From: Paenibacillus sp. HWE-109
Lineage (GTDB): Bacteria > Bacillota > Bacilli > Paenibacillales > NBRC-103111
Assembly: GCF_022163125.1 (NCBI RefSeq)
Contig: NZ_CP091881.1
Location: 2,232,001-2,296,000, forward strand
Length of the DNA: 64,000 nucleotides
Reading direction: 5' to 3'
The position numbers and the translations under genes are program-made. The notes beneath the pieces are model-generated. The model worked only from the letters and a program-made list of their open reading frames with translations, was not told the origin of the DNA and made no database searches. Below, one piece after another: positions 1-7,705 of the stretch. Position 1 is the stretch's first letter. Each line of letters begins with the position of its first letter.

Positions 1-591
1 AGGGTCGTTTTTGAAGCGGAAAAGCTGCAAATCGGCTATGATCGCCCCTTGTTGCCAGAGATGAATGTGACCATTGAACGTGGCGAAAAGATTGCCATTG
101 TCGGATGCAATGGGGTAGGGAAATCTACGCTGCTCAAAACTATTCTAGGCAAAATTGAGCCATTCACTGGCAAAACATTCCGTGGTGATTATTTGAGCCC
201 CGCTTATTTTGAGCAAGAGGTTAAAGCGCCGAATATGACACCGATTGATGACGTCTGGAATGAGTTCTCATCGATGACGCAGAATGAGGTTCGTGGAGCG
301 CTTGCGCGGGTCGGCCTCAAAAATGAGCACATTACTCGTGCGATGAGCAAGCTTAGCGGTGGCGAGCAAGCCAAAGTACGTCTTTGTAAATTGCTGATGC
401 GAGAAAGCAACTGGCTGCTGTTCGATGAGCCGACAAACCATTTGGACGTCGTAGCCAAAGAAGAGCTGCAGCGCGCTTTAAAAGCATATAAAGGCACTGT
501 TTTATTAGTTTGCCATGAGCCGGAATTTTATGAAGGCTGGGTAACCAGAGTTTGGGATGTTGAAGAATGGTCTGCTAAAGTAACCAATTAA
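1..591 (+). CDS. ABC-F family ATPase, C-terminal part (cut by window start)
   Basis: The reading frame is open from base 1, so the gene starts outside the window. What remains is the second nucleotide-binding domain of an ABC-F protein, a soluble twin-ATPase family that acts on ribosomes instead of carrying a transporter membrane domain. Visible motifs are Walker A (GCNGVGKST), the ABC signature (LSGGEQ) and Walker B (LLFDEPTNHLD), all canonical. The protein ends soon after the switch histidine (VCHEPEF), with no long C-terminal tail, unlike the Uup type two genes downstream. It cannot be placed in a named subfamily from this half. ABC-F identity is secure; antibiotic-resistance or housekeeping role cannot be told. 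Confidence 0.88.
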   Translation, partial: RVVFEAEKLQIGYDRPLLPEMNVTIERGEKIAIVGCNGVGKSTLLKTILGKIEPFTGKTFRGDYLSPAYFEQEVKAPNMTPIDDVWNEFSSMTQNEVRGALARVGLKNEHITRAMSKLSGGEQAKVRLCKLLMRESNWLLFDEPTNHLDVVAKEELQRALKAYKGTVLLVCHEPEFYEGWVTRVWDVEEWSAKVTN

Positions 592-612
592 ATTCATAGG
601 GGGAAATGATTC

Positions 613-903
613 ATGTTAACTCACGTTGTATTTTTTAAGTTGAAAGACCGCAGTCCGGAAGCCGTAGAAATAACGAAAAATGTACTCACCAATATGGAAG
701 GCAAAATTGAAGTGCTGCGACATCTTGAAGTCGGAACCGATATCCTTCATTTGGAACGTTCTTATGATATTGCGTTAATCACGAAGTTCGACTCCCTCGA
801 GGATTTAAAGGCTTATGATACGCATCCAGTTCATGAAGCAGTGAAGGCTCATATGAAGACAGTTCTTGATGGCACTTCGATTTGTGTTGATTTTGTTAGC
901 TAA
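613..903 (+). CDS. Dabb family (stress-responsive A/B barrel) protein
   Basis: A 96-residue protein with the full-length look of a Dabb domain: it opens with THVVFFKLK, the first beta strand of the ferredoxin-like alpha/beta barrel, and ends with a VDFVS strand. The AYDTHPVHEAV stretch is typical of the family. Dabb proteins are small dimeric barrels; most have no known substrate. A GGGGGA ribosome binding site lies just before the ATG. It follows the ABC-F gene by 21 bases and is followed by a terminator, so it is probably the last gene of that operon. Function beyond the fold is unknown. Confidence 0.85.
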   Translation: MLTHVVFFKLKDRSPEAVEITKNVLTNMEGKIEVLRHLEVGTDILHLERSYDIALITKFDSLEDLKAYDTHPVHEAVKAHMKTVLDGTSICVDFVS

Positions 904-925
904 TTGAGTTTGAAAAACATAAGGG

Positions 926-963
926 AACAGTGTAGTATCCTTAGAAGAGCTGCACTGTTTTTG
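926..963 (+). terminator. Intrinsic terminator after the Dabb gene
   Basis: AACAGTGTAG (926-935) pairs with CTGCACTGTT (950-959), followed by a T run. It separates the Dabb gene from the M42 peptidase. Confidence 0.75.
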
Positions 964-1011
964 TGTGTTTATAGGGCAGTAATTAATTTATAGAAAAGGG
1001 AGGAATCCCAA

Positions 1012-2061
1012 GTGAAGACCAAATTTGATCAAACATATATGACAGACATCCTCGAGATGCTGCTGCGGACTCCAAGTCCGACAGGTTATACACACCATAT
1101 TATGCAAAAGGTTCAACAAGAAGTTGGCAAACTGGGGTATGAGCTTACATATACAAATAAAGGCTGCGGTATTGTCACCGTTCCTGGTACGAGTCAGGAT
1201 CGCGTGCTCGGAATTTCTGCGCATGTGGACACACTCGGAGCTATGGTACGATCCATTAAAGATAATGGCACCTTGAAAATCACCTCATTAGGCGGTTTTA
1301 TGATGGGGGCAATTGAGAACGAATACGTTCAGATTCATACGCGCGATGAGCAGGCCTACGATGGGACTATTTTGACGTCACGCCCGTCTGTACACGTATA
1401 TGAGGATGCGAGAGAATTTAAACGGGATGAAGCGAATATGGAAGTTCGTATCGATGAACTCGTGACATCTAAGAAAGATGTGCAGGCTTTGGGTATTCGT
1501 GTTGGAGATTACATCTCTTTCGATCCGCGCGTGCAAATCAAAGCCAATGGCTTCGTAAAGTCGCGGCATTTGGATGATAAAGCTAGTGTTGCTTCCTTAT
1601 TCGGTTTGCTGAAATGGATAAAAGAAGCAGCCGTGAAACCACGGTTTACCATAAAGCTGTTTTTCTCTAATTATGAAGAGGTTGGGCATGGTTCGGCTTT
1701 CATTCCTGAGGATATCACTGATTTTATCGCAGTTGATATGGGCGCGTTGGGTGATGATTTGAGCGGCAGTGAAAGAGATGTTTCGATTTGTGCCAAAGAC
1801 TCTTCAGGTCCCTACGATTATCAGATGACTTCGAAAATGATTGAGCTTGCTGAGAAGCTTGAAATCGGCTATGCCGTCGATATATATCCAAGATACGGCT
1901 CAGATGCTTCCGCTGCGCTTAGAGGCGGACGCGATATTCGCGCCGCGTTGATAGGACCGGGTGTTCATGCGTCACACAGCATGGAGCGTACGCATATGGA
2001 TGCTGTAGTGAACACAGCAGCTCTGCTTGCAGCCTACATCATGGAGCCGGTAGAAGCATGA
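1012..2061 (+). CDS. M42 family metallopeptidase (glutamyl aminopeptidase/deblocking type)
   Basis: A 349-residue co-catalytic metal aminopeptidase of family M42, usual length for the family, expected to form cytosolic tetrahedral dodecamers that trim peptides. Visible landmarks are the metal-ligand motif SAHVDT near residue 70, the KSRHLDDKAS segment holding the bridging Asp, the NYEEVGHGS catalytic Glu pair, and a C-terminal GVHASHSMERTH metal-binding segment. Start is the GTG at 1012 behind AGGGAGGA. Its last four bases overlap the start of the following ABC-F gene (ATGA), which implies translational coupling. Substrate preference cannot be read from sequence. Confidence 0.9.
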   Translation: MKTKFDQTYMTDILEMLLRTPSPTGYTHHIMQKVQQEVGKLGYELTYTNKGCGIVTVPGTSQDRVLGISAHVDTLGAMVRSIKDNGTLKITSLGGFMMGAIENEYVQIHTRDEQAYDGTILTSRPSVHVYEDAREFKRDEANMEVRIDELVTSKKDVQALGIRVGDYISFDPRVQIKANGFVKSRHLDDKASVASLFGLLKWIKEAAVKPRFTIKLFFSNYEEVGHGSAFIPEDITDFIAVDMGALGDDLSGSERDVSICAKDSSGPYDYQMTSKMIELAEKLEIGYAVDIYPRYGSDASAALRGGRDIRAALIGPGVHASHSMERTHMDAVVNTAALLAAYIMEPVEA

Positions 2062-4007
2062 ATATACTGAGTGCAGTCAACATAACCAAAACATTTGGCG
2101 ACAAAGTGTTGTTCGACGATATCTCGTTCACGGTGAACGAGAAGCAGCGCATCGGTCTCATTGGCGTGAACGGCACAGGCAAATCCACGCTGCTCAAGCT
2201 GCTGGCGGGGCTCGAAACGGCGGATCGCGGCAAGCTCGTGCACGCGAACCATTTCCGGGTGGAATACTTGCCGCAGAACCCAGAGTTCGATCCGAACTCA
2301 ACGGTTCTTGAGCAAGTGTTCCACGGTGATACACCGCTCATGAAGACGCTTCGCGACTATGAGCTTGCACTTGCCGAGTTGGAGCTGGACGCTGCCAACG
2401 AGAAGAAACAATCGCGGCTGTTCGCAGCCCAGTCGCGCATGGATGAACAGGGTGCTTGGGAAGCCAGCACCCTGGCCAAAACTGTGCTGATGAAGCTAGG
2501 CATCAGCCAGTTCGACAAGCCGGTCGGCCAGCTCTCCGGCGGTCAGCGCAAACGCGTCGCCATGGCTCGCGTGCTTATTCAGCCGGCGGATCTGCTCATT
2601 CTGGATGAGCCGACGAACCATATCGACAACGAGACCGCTATCTGGCTCGAGGAGTTCCTCGGCAAGTGGCGCGGCGCCTTGCTGCTCGTTACGCATGACC
2701 GGTACTTCCTGGAGCGGGTAACGAACCGCATGCTGGAACTGGACCGGGGGAAGATCTACAGCTACGAGGGCAACTATGAGTCGTTCCTCGAGAAGAAAGC
2801 AGAGCGGATGGAGTCCGAAGCATCCAGCGAAGACAAGCGGCAGAATTTACTCCGCCGCGAGCTCGCTTGGCTTCGTCGCGGCGCGAAGGCGCGCACGACC
2901 AAACAGAAGGCGCGGATTCAGCGCGCCGAAGATTTGCGGGACCACAAGGTGGATGGTCCCGGCGAGAAGATGGACATGGCGCTGGCTGGCAGCCGCCTTG
3001 GCAAGAAGGTGATGGAGCTGGAAGCCATCACCAAAGCTTTCGAGAGCGGGAAGCCGCTGCTGAGCGGCTTCAGCTACATCGTGATGCCCAGAGACCGTCT
3101 GGGCATCATCGGCCCGAACGGCAGCGGCAAATCGACGCTGCTGAACATGCTGGCCGGGCGCATCCAGCCGGACAGCGGCACGATCGAGACGGGAACGACG
3201 GTGAAGCTTGCTTACTACACCCAAGAGAACGTCGAGATGGACGAGAAAATGCGCGTTATCGAGTACATCAAGGAAGCCGCGGAGGTCATTCGCACTTCGG
3301 ATGGGGAGTCGATTTCTGCTTCCCAGATGCTCGAACGCTTTTTATTCTCGCCTACTTTGCAGTGGTCCCCTATCGGCAAACTCTCCGGTGGCGAGCGACG
3401 CAGACTTTATTTGCTCCGTACGCTTATGGGCGAACCGAATGTTCTGCTGCTTGATGAACCGACGAATGACTTGGATATCCAAACCTTGACCATACTGGAA
3501 GATTATCTGGATCAATTCCCAGGTGCCGTCATTACGGTATCCCATGATCGTTACTTTTTGGATCGCACGGTTTCGCATCTATTCGCATTCGACGGCAGCG
3601 GCCGTATTGAGCCTTACATCGGCAATTACTCCGACTATTTGGAGGAGAAACGCGAAGAGGAAGAAGCGGAACAGGCGCGCAAAGAACTTATTCGCAATGC
3701 GAGTGCGGCGAAATCAGCGCCGTCAGCAGCCAATACGACTCCTATTCCAAGCAATTCTTCCTCATCGAACCGTCCTAAGAAGCTGTCTTTCAAAGAACAG
3801 AAGGAATGGGACGAAATCGAAGGGACGATTGCCGCCTTGGAAGATAAAGCAGCGAGCTTGAAGCAACAGATCGAATCAGCCGGCAGCGATTTTGATCGGG
3901 TGCGCGATTTGTATGAACAAGAGCAGCAAACCACGGCTGATCTGGAAGCAGCGATGGAAAGATGGACTTATTTATCCGAGTTAGTAGAAGAAATAGAACG
4001 CAAGTAA
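2058..4007 (+). CDS. yfmR: ABC-F ATPase, YfmR/Uup type
   Basis: A 649-residue ABC-F protein with two canonical ATPase domains: Walker A GVNGTGKST and GPNGSGKST, signatures LSGGQRKR and LSGGERRR, Walker B LILDEPTNHID and LLLDEPTNDLD. Between them lies the P-site-tRNA-interaction linker (about residues 240-320, rich in Lys/Arg/Glu). The last roughly 80 residues, after an Ala/Ser/Pro-rich tether, form a charged coiled coil, the Uup-type C-terminal domain. This matches YfmR/Uup in length and order; the family helps resolve stalled translation complexes. It overlaps the M42 gene by 4 bases. Base composition is notably GC-rich from the start to about 3290 and then drops within the gene while the frame stays intact. 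Confidence 0.88.
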   Translation: MNILSAVNITKTFGDKVLFDDISFTVNEKQRIGLIGVNGTGKSTLLKLLAGLETADRGKLVHANHFRVEYLPQNPEFDPNSTVLEQVFHGDTPLMKTLRDYELALAELELDAANEKKQSRLFAAQSRMDEQGAWEASTLAKTVLMKLGISQFDKPVGQLSGGQRKRVAMARVLIQPADLLILDEPTNHIDNETAIWLEEFLGKWRGALLLVTHDRYFLERVTNRMLELDRGKIYSYEGNYESFLEKKAERMESEASSEDKRQNLLRRELAWLRRGAKARTTKQKARIQRAEDLRDHKVDGPGEKMDMALAGSRLGKKVMELEAITKAFESGKPLLSGFSYIVMPRDRLGIIGPNGSGKSTLLNMLAGRIQPDSGTIETGTTVKLAYYTQENVEMDEKMRVIEYIKEAAEVIRTSDGESISASQMLERFLFSPTLQWSPIGKLSGGERRRLYLLRTLMGEPNVLLLDEPTNDLDIQTLTILEDYLDQFPGAVITVSHDRYFLDRTVSHLFAFDGSGRIEPYIGNYSDYLEEKREEEEAEQARKELIRNASAAKSAPSAANTTPIPSNSSSSNRPKKLSFKEQKEWDEIEGTIAALEDKAASLKQQIESAGSDFDRVRDLYEQEQQTTADLEAAMERWTYLSELVEEIERK

Positions 4008-4073
4008 TTGTTTAATCTTCGATTTAAGACCCTTATCTATGATATGATAGAACAAACTACTATAAAGGCAGGT

Positions 4074-4088
4074 ATGTATTCCACATGA
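4074..4088 (+). CDS. Four-codon upstream ORF overlapping the ykpA start
   Basis: ATG TAT TCC ACA TGA encodes Met-Tyr-Ser-Thr. The only convincing Shine-Dalgarno sequence here, AAAGG at 4064-4068, is 5 bases from this ATG but 16 from the ykpA ATG. The TGA overlaps the ykpA start as ATGA. It could couple or regulate ykpA translation, or be chance; it is too short to judge by sequence. Confidence 0.35.
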   Translation: MYST

Positions 4089-5698
4089 TCAATGTTAATA
4101 ACGTGACGCTTCGCTATGGCAAGAGAGCCCTATTCGAAGACGCCAACATTAAATTTACCCCAGGCAACTGTTATGGTCTGATCGGCGCAAACGGTGCAGG
4201 GAAATCTACTTTCCTCAAAATTCTTTCCGGTGAAATCGAGCCGAATACAGGTGAAGTCAGCATTACGCCAGGCGAGCGTATGGCTGTTCTGAAACAGAAT
4301 CATTATGAGTTTGATGAAATTGAAGTTTTGAAAACTGTTGTAATGGGTCACTCGCGGTTATTTAAAATCATGGAAGAGAAAGATGCGCTGTATGCCAAAG
4401 CAGACTTCTCTGAAGAAGACGGCATGAGAGCCGCTGAACTTGAAGGAGAATTTCAGGATTTAGATGGCTGGCAAGCAGAATCTGATGCCGCTGAGCTTCT
4501 AATTGGTCTGGGTATTCCTACAAGCCTTCATGATACGAAAATGAAAGACCTTGACGGCAACGAGAAAGTGCGTGTCCTCTTGGCGCAAGCTTTGTTCGGT
4601 AATCCGAATATTCTTCTCCTCGATGAGCCTACCAACCATTTGAACTTGGAATCGATTCGTTGGCTGGAACACTTCTTGTCCCGATTCGAAGGTACTGTTA
4701 TCGTGGTATCCCATGATCGTCACTTCCTGAACCAAGTATGTACACATATCGCGGATATTGATTTTGGTAAAATTCAAATGTATGTCGGTAACTATGACTG
4801 GTGGTACGAATCCAGCCAATTGGCGCTTCGATTGACGAGAGATGCCAACAAGAAAACCGAAGAGAAACGCAAAGAGTTGGAAGCCTTTATCGCACGATTC
4901 AGCGCAAATGCGTCCAAATCCAAGCAAGCTACATCCCGGAAGAAACAACTCGAGAAGCTTACGCTTGAAGATATTCGTCCTTCGAGCCGTAAATATCCGT
5001 TCATTCACTTCAAAGGTGAGCGTGAGGCCGGTAAACAACTGCTTGCCGTTGAGAGTTTGTCCAAAACGATTGATGGCGTGAAAGTGTTGAATAACTTGAC
5101 GTTTACGATTAACAAAGGGGACAAAATCGCCTTTGTAGGCCCGGATGGGATTGCCAAAACGACGCTTTTCAAAATCCTCATGGGTGAAATGGAAGCGGAT
5201 GAAGGCACATACACATGGGGGATTACGACTTCCCAAGCGTATTTCCCTAAGGATAGCCAAGATTACTTCAACTCGGAACTGAACTTGGTAGACTGGTTGC
5301 GTCAATATTCCAAAGATCCAGACGAATCGTTCATTCGCGGATTCTTGGGACGTATGTTATTCTCAGGGGAAGAAGCCTTGAAGAAAACGAATGTCCTGTC
5401 CGGGGGAGAAAAAGTCCGCTGTATGTTCTCCAAAATGATGCTTAGCGGCGCCAATGTGTTAATTCTCGATGAGCCTACGAACCATTTGGATTTGGAGTCC
5501 ATCACAGCACTCAATAACGGACTTGTCGATTTTGATGGCACGATGCTGTTTGTGTCTCATGACCATCAGTTCATCCAAACGATCGCTACTCGCATTATGG
5601 AAATTACGCCAAAAGGTCTTATCGACAAAATGCTTACGTATGATGAGTATCTGGAAAGTGAAGATGTCAAGAAACAACGCGAAACGCAATACGCGTAA
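4085..5698 (+). CDS. ykpA: ABC-F ATPase, YkpA/YbiT type
   Basis: A 537-residue ABC-F protein with the length and sequence style of YkpA (YbiT) and no C-terminal coiled coil. Domain 1 has Walker A GANGAGKST and Walker B LLLDEPTNHLN; domain 2 has signature LSGGEKVRC and Walker B LILDEPTNHLD. Two motifs deviate: the domain 1 signature reads LDGNEKVRV and the domain 2 Walker A reads GPDGIAKTT, with Ala in place of the last Gly. Both belong to the same composite ATP site, so one site may be impaired while the other is canonical. I believe this is common in the YkpA branch. It ends just before a strong terminator. A separate upstream mini-ORF overlaps its start. Confidence 0.88.
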   Translation: MINVNNVTLRYGKRALFEDANIKFTPGNCYGLIGANGAGKSTFLKILSGEIEPNTGEVSITPGERMAVLKQNHYEFDEIEVLKTVVMGHSRLFKIMEEKDALYAKADFSEEDGMRAAELEGEFQDLDGWQAESDAAELLIGLGIPTSLHDTKMKDLDGNEKVRVLLAQALFGNPNILLLDEPTNHLNLESIRWLEHFLSRFEGTVIVVSHDRHFLNQVCTHIADIDFGKIQMYVGNYDWWYESSQLALRLTRDANKKTEEKRKELEAFIARFSANASKSKQATSRKKQLEKLTLEDIRPSSRKYPFIHFKGEREAGKQLLAVESLSKTIDGVKVLNNLTFTINKGDKIAFVGPDGIAKTTLFKILMGEMEADEGTYTWGITTSQAYFPKDSQDYFNSELNLVDWLRQYSKDPDESFIRGFLGRMLFSGEEALKKTNVLSGGEKVRCMFSKMMLSGANVLILDEPTNHLDLESITALNNGLVDFDGTMLFVSHDHQFIQTIATRIMEITPKGLIDKMLTYDEYLESEDVKKQRETQYA

Positions 5699-5707
5699 GC
5701 CTGCAAT

Positions 5708-5745
5708 AAAAAAGCGCCCTGATGTGAACCTCTCAGGGCGCTTTT
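5708..5745. terminator. Bidirectional intrinsic terminator
   Basis: GCGCCCTGA (5714-5722) pairs with TCAGGGCGC (5733-5741), flanked by A and T runs, between convergent genes. It can serve ykpA and the small leftward gene. Confidence 0.9.
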
Positions 5746-5764
5746 GCCGCATGCAAAGCGTGAA

Positions 5765-5977
5765 TTAGCTGCCGCCAGTACGACGGCGTTGATTGTTGAC
5801 TTTTTTGGTCATTTGACTTTTAGCGCTTTGATTGGCATTTCCAGCTGCTTTCGGGTTGGCTCTAGCCGCAGCTTGATCGGCTTTCTTTTGGGCGAGCTTT
5901 TGTTTGATTGCGTCAGCTAGACTGACTTTTTTGGGGCCTTGTTGTTCTTCTTGTTGATCTTGTGGCTTGTCTGACAT
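5765..5977 (-). CDS. Small, basic, probably disordered protein
   Basis: A 70-residue protein I do not recognise by function. It has an acidic/Gln-rich N-terminus (residues 1-17), a central SLADAIKQKL amphipathic helix, then a Lys/Arg/Ala/Asn/Gln-rich tail ending in NNQRRRTGGS. No Cys, signal peptide or membrane segment is present. A GAAGGTG ribosome binding site precedes the ATG, which supports it being translated. It is transcribed divergently from the next gene with only about 70 bases between start codons. A nucleic-acid-binding or spore-associated role would be a guess. Confidence 0.7.
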   Translation of the reverse strand: MSDKPQDQQEEQQGPKKVSLADAIKQKLAQKKADQAAARANPKAAGNANQSAKSQMTKKVNNQRRRTGGS

Positions 5978-6009
5978 AGGAACACCTTCTTTACGTGGTA
6001 TGTTCTAAG

Positions 6010-6015
6010 TATAAT
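6010..6015 (+). promoter_or_regulatory. Candidate -10 box for the 6049 gene
   Basis: A perfect TATAAT lies 33 bases before the chosen ATG at 6049. No good -35 box is visible at the right spacing. It supports placing the start at 6049, because the longer reading starting at 5995 would begin before the transcript. Confidence 0.45.
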
Positions 6016-6048
6016 CGAATCAGCGAAAAGATGAAAGAAGGTGCCCGG

Positions 6049-6567
6049 ATGTTTGATCCAACGATCTATGACAATATCAAAGTCGTGTTGGAAGGAGCCG
6101 TTTATGATCTCGATTTGGATGGTCATATTTTAATAACAAGGCGGGAAGATCTTGTTGACTTGTCTTCCATGTCACGCACTTATGCGATTGAATTTGCCAG
6201 AAAAGTGGATAAGCCCAGTAAAGCGGAAATAAATTTAAAGGTTCATTTAAGTGATCTGGCGGCTGAAATTTTAGAAAACCCAACAGCCAAGCCTGGCTGT
6301 ACGTTAACAATTAAACTGTTTACCAAAGTGAATGATCCGACCTTGGAGTGCAAGCAAATTGAAGAGGAACTGGGTTTGATCTGGGAGCATCGCCCGCAAA
6401 TTACCCAGTTGATTTCGTACACATATGGAAACCAAGCGAGTTATTACAGCAATCAAATTACATTATCTTTTGGTCGTAAAGTGGATGAAAGCCAGATCGA
6501 TGATTTCCCGGACCTGATTAACTATGCGGCTGACAGTCTGTTTTGGTTGGATGAAAGAGAGGATTAA
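6049..6567 (+). CDS. Conserved-looking hypothetical protein
   Basis: A 172-residue soluble protein of unknown function. The frame extends upstream to a GTG at 5995, but the ATG at 6049 is preferred because AAAGAAGGTG lies six bases before it and a TATAAT sits at 6010. The protein alternates beta-like segments (KVVLEGAVYDLD, CTLTIKLFTKV, NQITLSFGRKV) with helices and ends acidic (WLDERED). There are no cysteine motifs beyond two isolated Cys and no signal peptide. It is followed after one base by the thioredoxin-like gene, so the two are probably cotranscribed. Confidence 0.75.
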   Translation: MFDPTIYDNIKVVLEGAVYDLDLDGHILITRREDLVDLSSMSRTYAIEFARKVDKPSKAEINLKVHLSDLAAEILENPTAKPGCTLTIKLFTKVNDPTLECKQIEEELGLIWEHRPQITQLISYTYGNQASYYSNQITLSFGRKVDESQIDDFPDLINYAADSLFWLDERED

Positions 6568-6568
6568 G

Positions 6569-6889
6569 ATGCAGGATTTGACCCAGCAGGAGTTATTGAA
6601 CCGAGTCAACAACCTCGATGATGGCGCTTTTGCTGTTTTTCTGTATACACCATTCTGCGGTACTTGCAAAATTACGGAGCGAATGCTGGATATTATTATG
6701 ACGATGCAGCCTGCTTTGCCACTAGTCAAAAGCAATATCAATTTTCTTCCGCAAATTAGCCGTGAGTGGCAAATTACTAGTGTTCCGTGTATAGTCATTT
6801 TAGAAGCAGGGAAAGAGAAAGAAATGATGTATCGCATGCAGTCGGTAGATGAGTTGTACCGCAGATTAATGCCATTATTGAAAGCGTAA
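6569..6889 (+). CDS. Thioredoxin-like protein
   Basis: A 106-residue thioredoxin-fold protein. The active-site motif is CGTC at residues 30-33 in the context YTPFCGTCK, and the cis-proline loop is SVPC near residue 72, which adds an unusual extra Cys right after the proline. Length and style resemble the YusE/YtpP group of small Bacillus thioredoxin-like proteins. It is cytosolic, with no signal peptide. The start at 6569 follows GAGAGGA and comes one base after the previous stop; a longer in-frame reading from 6524 would overlap that gene. It probably reduces or exchanges disulfides; the partner is unknown. Confidence 0.85.
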   Translation: MQDLTQQELLNRVNNLDDGAFAVFLYTPFCGTCKITERMLDIIMTMQPALPLVKSNINFLPQISREWQITSVPCIVILEAGKEKEMMYRMQSVDELYRRLMPLLKA

Positions 6890-6912
6890 CGGACGAATGA
6901 AAGGGATGGATA

Positions 6913-7299
6913 ATGATGAGTAGTTTTCAAATAGGAGATCGTGTGACCGCGGAATACAAAACAGGAACTTATTTTGGTGAAGTTGTGGAATTGACGACAA
7001 GTATGAAAGCGGCTGTCCGTATTCTGGCTGTAAAGGAACATCCAACACAGGGGGATTTGCATAATCCCATGGATCCAAGCGTGCCTTTTTTCCACCAACG
7101 CAGAGCACTGGCTAACCAAGAGATTGCCTTGATGCCGATATCAACGATTCGTCTATATACGGGGAACATACCTGAGTATCAAGATTCTCTGAAGAGAGCG
7201 TTATCGGCGCAAATCAGCAAGCTGTCGGACATGGAAGCATGGGCGCGACGCTCTCTGCAGGAGCTTGATCAGTTGCAAAAGGACTATTTCCCTGGATAA
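6913..7299 (+). CDS. kapB: KapB-like protein of the sporulation phosphorelay
   Basis: A 128-residue protein that matches KapB of Bacillus in length and in its opening FQIGDRVTAEYKTGTYFGEV, a small SH3-like barrel. KapB was described as needed for full activity of the sporulation sensor kinase KinB. There is no lipobox or signal sequence here, so the kinase-associated lipoprotein name seems not to apply. The C-terminal half is helical and charged. Two adjacent ATGs (6913 and 6916) are possible starts; AAGGGA at 6901-6906 fits either. It sits 23 bases after the thioredoxin-like gene in the same direction. Confidence 0.78.
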   Translation: MMSSFQIGDRVTAEYKTGTYFGEVVELTTSMKAAVRILAVKEHPTQGDLHNPMDPSVPFFHQRRALANQEIALMPISTIRLYTGNIPEYQDSLKRALSAQISKLSDMEAWARRSLQELDQLQKDYFPG

Positions 7300-7301
7300 A
7301 A

Positions 7302-7523
7302 TCAGGAGACTTCCAGATATAATTTCGTGCCATCGTTATATTTGAAAATAGCTACATCGCCAATGATCTCGATCATCGAGATCATTTTTAATTTCTTGCG
7401 AAATTCAAAATGAAGCTCAAACTCTTTCAGTTTACTCGACAGCATCTCTATGTGGGAATGGCGATGTGTGAAATTATGAACAGGGATGGATTTGTTTTTG
7501 AATCTAATATGAATTGCTTGCAT
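7302..7523 (-). CDS. Small hypothetical protein
   Basis: A 73-residue protein not recognised by family. It is basic and His-rich near the N-terminus (HNFTHRHSHIE), then has a helix (LSSKLKEFELHFEF) and a beta-rich end (IGDVAIFKYNDGTKLYLEV). A strong GGAGGG ribosome binding site precedes the ATG, supporting expression. It converges on the KapB gene with only two bases between stop codons. Upstream are two 10-bp direct repeats that may be an operator. Confidence 0.65.
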   Translation of the reverse strand: MQAIHIRFKNKSIPVHNFTHRHSHIEMLSSKLKEFELHFEFRKKLKMISMIEIIGDVAIFKYNDGTKLYLEVS

Positions 7524-7563
7524 GTTAAGCCCTCCTTCACGTTTTCCCGGAGGAAAACTGACC

Positions 7564-7605
7564 TAGTAAGCATTCGTTCTTACTTCCGGTCTACATAGTA
7601 AGCAT
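7564..7605 (-). repeat. Paired 10-bp direct repeats upstream of the 7523 gene
   Basis: TAGTAAGCAT occurs at 7564-7573 and again at 7596-7605, centres 32 bases apart (about three helical turns), upstream of the leftward gene starting at 7523. The spacing suits two protein dimers on one DNA face. Regulatory function is inferred. Confidence 0.4.
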
Positions 7606-7671
7606 ACATTTCAAATGTTAGATATGTTTGAGACAAACTATTAAAAAAGTTTTAGCAACTTATTATATGTA

Positions 7672-7700
7672 AAGGAACGCCCAAAGTGGGCTAGTTCCAC
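7672..7700 (-). terminator. Intrinsic terminator of the 7706-7966 gene
   Basis: Read leftwards, GGAAC plus GCCCA pairs with TGGGC plus GTTCC and is followed by TTT. It lies directly after the stop of the leftward 86-residue gene. Confidence 0.6.
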
Positions 7701-7705
7701 AAAGA

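Noticed and set aside
2776..3454. Alternative frames or a frameshift in yfmR at the GC step
   Set aside because: The main frame carries canonical motifs on both sides of the step; the other frames are rich in Arg/Ala without domain features.
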